Shown piece after piece: positions 49,001-52,123 of a stretch of DNA of 52,123 nucleotides. The stretch covers positions 1-52,123 of the forward strand of contig JAGVCA010000028.1 in NCBI GenBank assembly GCA_020059485.1. Reading direction: 5' to 3'. How positions within the stretch are numbered: the stretch's first letter is position 1; every line of letters starts with the position of its first letter. The translations under genes were made by a program, and so were the position numbers. Origin of the DNA: Anaerolineales bacterium (GTDB lineage Bacteria > Chloroflexota > Anaerolineae > Anaerolineales > UBA11579). The notes below the pieces were generated by a model. The model did no database searches. It saw only the letters and a program-made list of their open reading frames with translations, and was not told the DNA's origin.

Positions 49001-50801
49001 GACCGGCATCCAGATCCCGGAACACTACCACCAGGAATACCAGAAACCGCAGACCAACCGGCCCGAGATCCTGCGCGGCGTGTTGAGCTTCATCAACCCC
49101 TACCGCCGGCAGCTGCTGATCTCCTTCGTGCTGATGGTAATCGGTTCGGTTGCTTCTGTTGTCGGCCCGTACTTCACCAAGATCGCCCTCGACAGCGGCA
49201 TCGTCGGGCAGGACCGGCTGGTGCTGCGGAATGCCGTCCTGCTCTATCTGCTCACCATCCTGGTCCAATGGCTGGTGACCTTCATCCGTATCAACATCAT
49301 GGCACAGGCCGGCCAGTCAGCGATCTACGATATGCGTGCCCGTCTGTTCCACCACATCCAGCAATTGTCTCTCGGCTTCTTCTCCCATTACAGCGCCGGC
49401 CGGCTGATCTCGCGCGTCATCAACGATGTCGCCGTTTTGCGCCAGTTCATCACCTGGGCAGTGATCGCCTCATTCCGTGACATTCTGACAGTCTTTGGGA
49501 TCGTGATCGCCATGTTCACCCTCAACCTGCGCCTGTCACTTCTGACAATGGCCGTGCTGCCCTTGATCGTCATCGCCACGTTCTATTTCCGGAAGCACAT
49601 TCAGGCCATCTACCGCCGGGTGCGCGCCGGGATGAGCTGGGTCAACTCCGTGCTGGCCGAGAACATTAACGGCGTGCGCGTGATCCAGGCCTTCAGCCGG
49701 CAGGAGCATAACTACGCCCACTTCCGGGATCATGTCAACCGCTACCACCTGGAAAACAGCCTGCAGTCCGCCCGGCTGGTTTCGCTATTTTTCCCGACCA
49801 TCGACCTGATCGGCACGCTGGCGATCTTCCTGGTGGTCTGGCTCGGTGGCGCGGCTGTCCTCGGCGAGACGATCTCTGCCGGCGTGTTGGTGGCTTTCGT
49901 CCTGTACATCGACCAGTTCTTTCGCCCGATCTCGGACCTCAGCCAGCGTTACGATCAGTTCCAATCCTCGATGATCGCCGGAGAACGTATCCTGGAACTG
50001 CTCGATACCCCGGTCGAGATCCAGAACCACCCTGATGCTTTCCCGATCCCGCCGATCACCGGTATGGTGACCTTCCGCAATGTCTCCTTCTATTACGCCG
50101 ATGACCCGACCACCTCGGTGCTGGAGGAGATCTCTCTGGAAGCCCAACCCGGCGAGACCATCGCCCTGGTCGGTGAGACCGGCGCTGGCAAATCGACTTT
50201 GATCAAGCTTCTCAGCCGCTTCTATGACCCGACCGAGGGCGCAATTTTCATCGACGGACACAACATCCGTGAAGTCACCCAGGCCAGCCTGCGCGGCCAA
50301 ATGGGCATCGTCTTGCAGGAGCCGTTCCTGTTCGGGGGCACGATCCTGGAGAACATCCAGTTCGGCCGCCTGGACGCCACCCCCGAAGATGTCGAAGCCG
50401 CCTCCCGAGCCGTTGGCGCGCATGATTTCATCGCCGCCATGCCACAGGGTTATCACACCTCGGTAGAGGAAGGCGGCGCGCTGCTTTCCGTCGGCCAGCG
50501 CCAATTGATCTCCTTTGCCCGCGCCCTGCTGGCCAACCCGCGCATCCTGATCCTGGACGAAGCCACCTCATCGATCGATACCCAGACCGAACAGATCATC
50601 CAGCAAGCCCTGACAGCCCTGCTCAAAGGCCGGACCTCCTTCGTGATCGCCCACCGGCTGTCAACCATCATCAACGCCGACCGGATCATCGTCATGGACC
50701 AGGGCCGGATAGTCGAACAGGGCGTGCACGAGGAACTGCTGGCACATGGCGGGATCTACTACAACCTGTACCGGATCGGATTCCAGGAAAAAGCCCCGTA
50801 G
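48993..50801 (+). CDS. ABC exporter half-transporter with degenerate signature
   Basis: The start is the ATG at 48993, which overlaps the previous stop (TAA 48998-49000); the longer frame reads through the first transporter's tail. The 602-residue protein has an N-terminal extension, six helices and an ATPase domain. Walker A is GETGAGKST, Walker B has the catalytic Glu523 (LILDEATSSID), and AHRLSTI carries the His. The signature is LSVGQ (498-502) instead of LSGGQ. It pairs with the preceding half so that only one of the two ATP sites is fully competent. Confidence 0.93.
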   Translation: MTKTGIQIPEHYHQEYQKPQTNRPEILRGVLSFINPYRRQLLISFVLMVIGSVASVVGPYFTKIALDSGIVGQDRLVLRNAVLLYLLTILVQWLVTFIRINIMAQAGQSAIYDMRARLFHHIQQLSLGFFSHYSAGRLISRVINDVAVLRQFITWAVIASFRDILTVFGIVIAMFTLNLRLSLLTMAVLPLIVIATFYFRKHIQAIYRRVRAGMSWVNSVLAENINGVRVIQAFSRQEHNYAHFRDHVNRYHLENSLQSARLVSLFFPTIDLIGTLAIFLVVWLGGAAVLGETISAGVLVAFVLYIDQFFRPISDLSQRYDQFQSSMIAGERILELLDTPVEIQNHPDAFPIPPITGMVTFRNVSFYYADDPTTSVLEEISLEAQPGETIALVGETGAGKSTLIKLLSRFYDPTEGAIFIDGHNIREVTQASLRGQMGIVLQEPFLFGGTILENIQFGRLDATPEDVEAASRAVGAHDFIAAMPQGYHTSVEEGGALLSVGQRQLISFARALLANPRILILDEATSSIDTQTEQIIQQALTALLKGRTSFVIAHRLSTIINADRIIVMDQGRIVEQGVHEELLAHGGIYYNLYRIGFQEKAP

Positions 50802-50909
50802 GACTGAACAATCAATTCCAATCCGGATCTAAAATTCTTTGTGAATTCGGGAACAAAGCAGAGCTCCTTTTCGTCTTCTGAGTGCACAATGAAGTGCAAG
50901 GAGATGAAA

Positions 50910-51173
50910 ATGAAAACCAGAAAAACCCAATCAATCGTGCTGTTGGCGCTCATCATCGTAATCGTTGTGTTGACAGCCTGCTCCGGCGGCGGGGATAAGG
51001 AAACTGGCCTCGCCAACCCGGCTTCGGTGTTCTGCGAAGAGCAAGGCGGCACCCTCGAGATCCGCGAGTCGGATGAAGGCCAAGTCGGGTACTGCATCTT
51101 CCCGGATGGCTCGGAATGCGAGGAATGGGCCTACTACCGCAACGAATGCAGTCCCGGTGAGATCTTCCCGTAG
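50910..51173 (+). CDS. DUF333 lipoprotein
   Basis: The 87-residue product starts at the ATG at 50910, six bases after AAGGAG (50898-50903); the ATG at 50904 touches that site. A type II signal peptide ends in LTAC (Cys24). The mature part is a DUF333 domain (NPASVFCEEQGGTLEI, then GYCIFPDGSECEEWAYYRNEC), with five cysteines after the lipidated one. The family is often labelled putative hemolysin without evidence. It is a small surface protein of unknown role. Confidence 0.85.
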   Translation: MKTRKTQSIVLLALIIVIVVLTACSGGGDKETGLANPASVFCEEQGGTLEIRESDEGQVGYCIFPDGSECEEWAYYRNECSPGEIFP

Positions 51174-51193
51174 ATCGCACACAGAAGCCAACG

Positions 51194-51230
51194 AACACGA
51201 CAGGCCGGTTGGTCGGCCTGTCGTGTTTTT
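51194..51230 (+). terminator. intrinsic terminator after the DUF333 gene
   Basis: A perfect 14-bp stem AACACGACAGGCCG / CGGCCTGTCGTGTT with a 6-base loop is followed by Ts to 51230. Confidence 0.88.
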
Positions 51231-51294
51231 CAGTTCCCGGCTCTCCGCTCAGGTCTGAAATCAGGTTTTATGGTTTAATCCACTCGTGACGACT

Positions 51295-51314
51295 CTGTCG
51301 CCTGAAGGCGACAG
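51295..51314 (-). ncRNA. right-end hairpin of the tnpB element / probable omega RNA 3' end
   Basis: CTGTCGCC-TTCA-GGCGACAG (minus strand) lies five bases past the tnpB stop and is followed by GAGTCGTCAC. IS200/IS605 elements carry a subterminal hairpin at this place, and TnpB-associated omega (re)RNAs end there with the guide taken from flanking DNA. The exact RNA boundaries cannot be read from the sequence. Confidence 0.5.
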
Positions 51315-51318
51315 CTTC

Positions 51319-52123
51319 TCAAGACACGCTCGGCGCAGCCGCCCACGTTCCGTCTTGATCGCTCCGTCCGAGCGAGCCGAATGCACTTGCCAACACATTC
51401 CGGGTAGCATTCACATCCCGGTCCAATACCAGTCCACAACCAGGACAACGATGTACGCGCACAGGCAAACTCTTTTCCACCAACTCCCCACACAGACTGC
51501 ACCGCTGGCTGGTGTAGGCCGGGTTCACCGCCACCAGTCGGCAACCAGTCTCTTCCACTTTGTATGCCAACATTTGGGTGAACATCCCCAGGCCCGCGTC
51601 ATGCGAGGACAGCGCGAGATGTCTGTTCGTGGTGATGAATCTGAGATTGAGGTCTTCGATCGCAATCAAGGTATGCCGCTCAGCCAGCGTTCTGGTGAGC
51701 TTGTGCCAGTAATCATGGCGCTGGTTGGCGATCTGCTCATGCAAACGCGCCACCTGCCTGACCGCCTTGCGCCAGCGCTGGCTGCCTTTCTTCCGTCGGG
51801 ATACCCGGCGCTGGGCCACCCGCAGCCTGGACAGCGAACCTCTCAGCCAGCGGGGGTTGTCGATCAACTCACCTTCACTGGTCGCCAGAAGCGAGCGCAG
51901 GCCCATGTCGATCCCGATCGAGCTTCCTTTTGGAACTGGCTTCTGCTCCTGCTCAGGCAGCTTCAGCATCAGGCAGAGATACCATTTGTCGGTGACCCGC
52001 TTGATGACCACATGCTTGAATACCGCTCCCTCCGGGATCGGGCGGTGGTAGATCAGCTTGATCTCGCCGACATGCTGCAGGTAGAAACGCTGCTGTCCGT
52101 TGTCCTTCTCCCGCAGCTTGCAG
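51319..52123 (-). mobile_element. tnpB: IS200/IS605-type element, tnpB gene (5' end outside window)
   Basis: The frame is open to the window edge, so about 268 C-terminal codons are seen and the N terminus is missing. The RuvC-like motifs are IGIDMGLRSLLATSEG (Asp), LIAIEDLNLRF (Glu) and LDRDVNATRNVL (Asp). The zinc ribbon has CSLCGE and CPGC. TnpB is an RNA-guided DNA nuclease that favours retention of its element. No tnpA is visible inside the window, but it could lie beyond the edge. All catalytic residues present in this part look intact. Confidence 0.9.

Overview
The window is 52 kb of GC-rich (estimated by eye in the high 50s percent), densely coded bacterial chromosome. The gene content points to the Chloroflexota, most likely class Anaerolineae. 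Indicators are an archaeal-type phosphoglycerate mutase, a cyclic-2,3-diphosphoglycerate-synthetase-like GTPase, CarD, WYL and metal-sensing ArsR regulators, lipoproteins with an NBR1-type Ig domain, and a membrane-anchored baseplate-J-domain protein beside ruvX and mltG. This assignment is inferred from protein families. No rRNA, tRNA or CRISPR array was found.

Layout. 1-1.8 kb: two methyltransferases (the first cut by the window edge) and carD. 1.8-4.8 kb: the COG2403 GTPase, then a WYL repressor divergent from a GyrI-like protein with a palindromic operator between them. 4.8-9.8 kb: a minus-strand operon ubiA-like, moeA, moeA fused to a PBP-like domain, a receiver-only response regulator, and bcp. 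9.9-13.3 kb: a metal-resistance operon (ArsR/SmtB sensor, P1B ATPase, DinB-like protein, cupin) with a clear promoter and SmtB-like operator. 13.3-20.4 kb: proline dehydrogenase, a beta-lactamase-fold serine hydrolase, a ParB/DUF4032-like protein, a phosphoesterase, a lipoprotein, two LiaF-like membrane proteins and a metzincin. 20.4-26.6 kb: an RlmI-like methyltransferase, folC, an NBR1-domain lipoprotein, a GH25 lysozyme-fold protein with four copies of an unrecognised repeat, and YccF.

26.6-31.5 kb: minus-strand operon mutS, hotdog thioesterase, membrane protein, MFS transporter. 31.7-35.8 kb: an unrecognised protein, an orphan sugar-type ABC ATPase, apgM, an NTF2-like protein and an FHA protein. 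35.8-38.1 kb: a membrane-embedded spermidine-synthase-like protein and a DUF1461 membrane protein. 38.2-46.7 kb: ogt, mscS, alaS, baseplate-J-like protein, ruvX, mltG and a ParB/SbnI-like protein. 46.8-50.8 kb: a small unknown protein and two ABC half-transporters forming a heterodimeric exporter with one degenerate ATP site. 50.9-52.1 kb: a DUF333 lipoprotein and the 3' part of a TnpB gene with its right-end hairpin.

Regulation. Strong intrinsic terminators, some usable in both directions, lie at several operon ends. Many leading genes have a good -10, often extended (TGnTATAMT), with a poor -35. Three genes (metzincin, folC, mutS) have the -10 six or seven bases before the ATG, which predicts leaderless mRNAs. 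I did not find one large novel defence or biosynthetic system. The less-described items are the GH25 repeat protein, two non-partition ParB-fold proteins, the MoeA operon with a response regulator, the solo TnpB, and several candidate operators.
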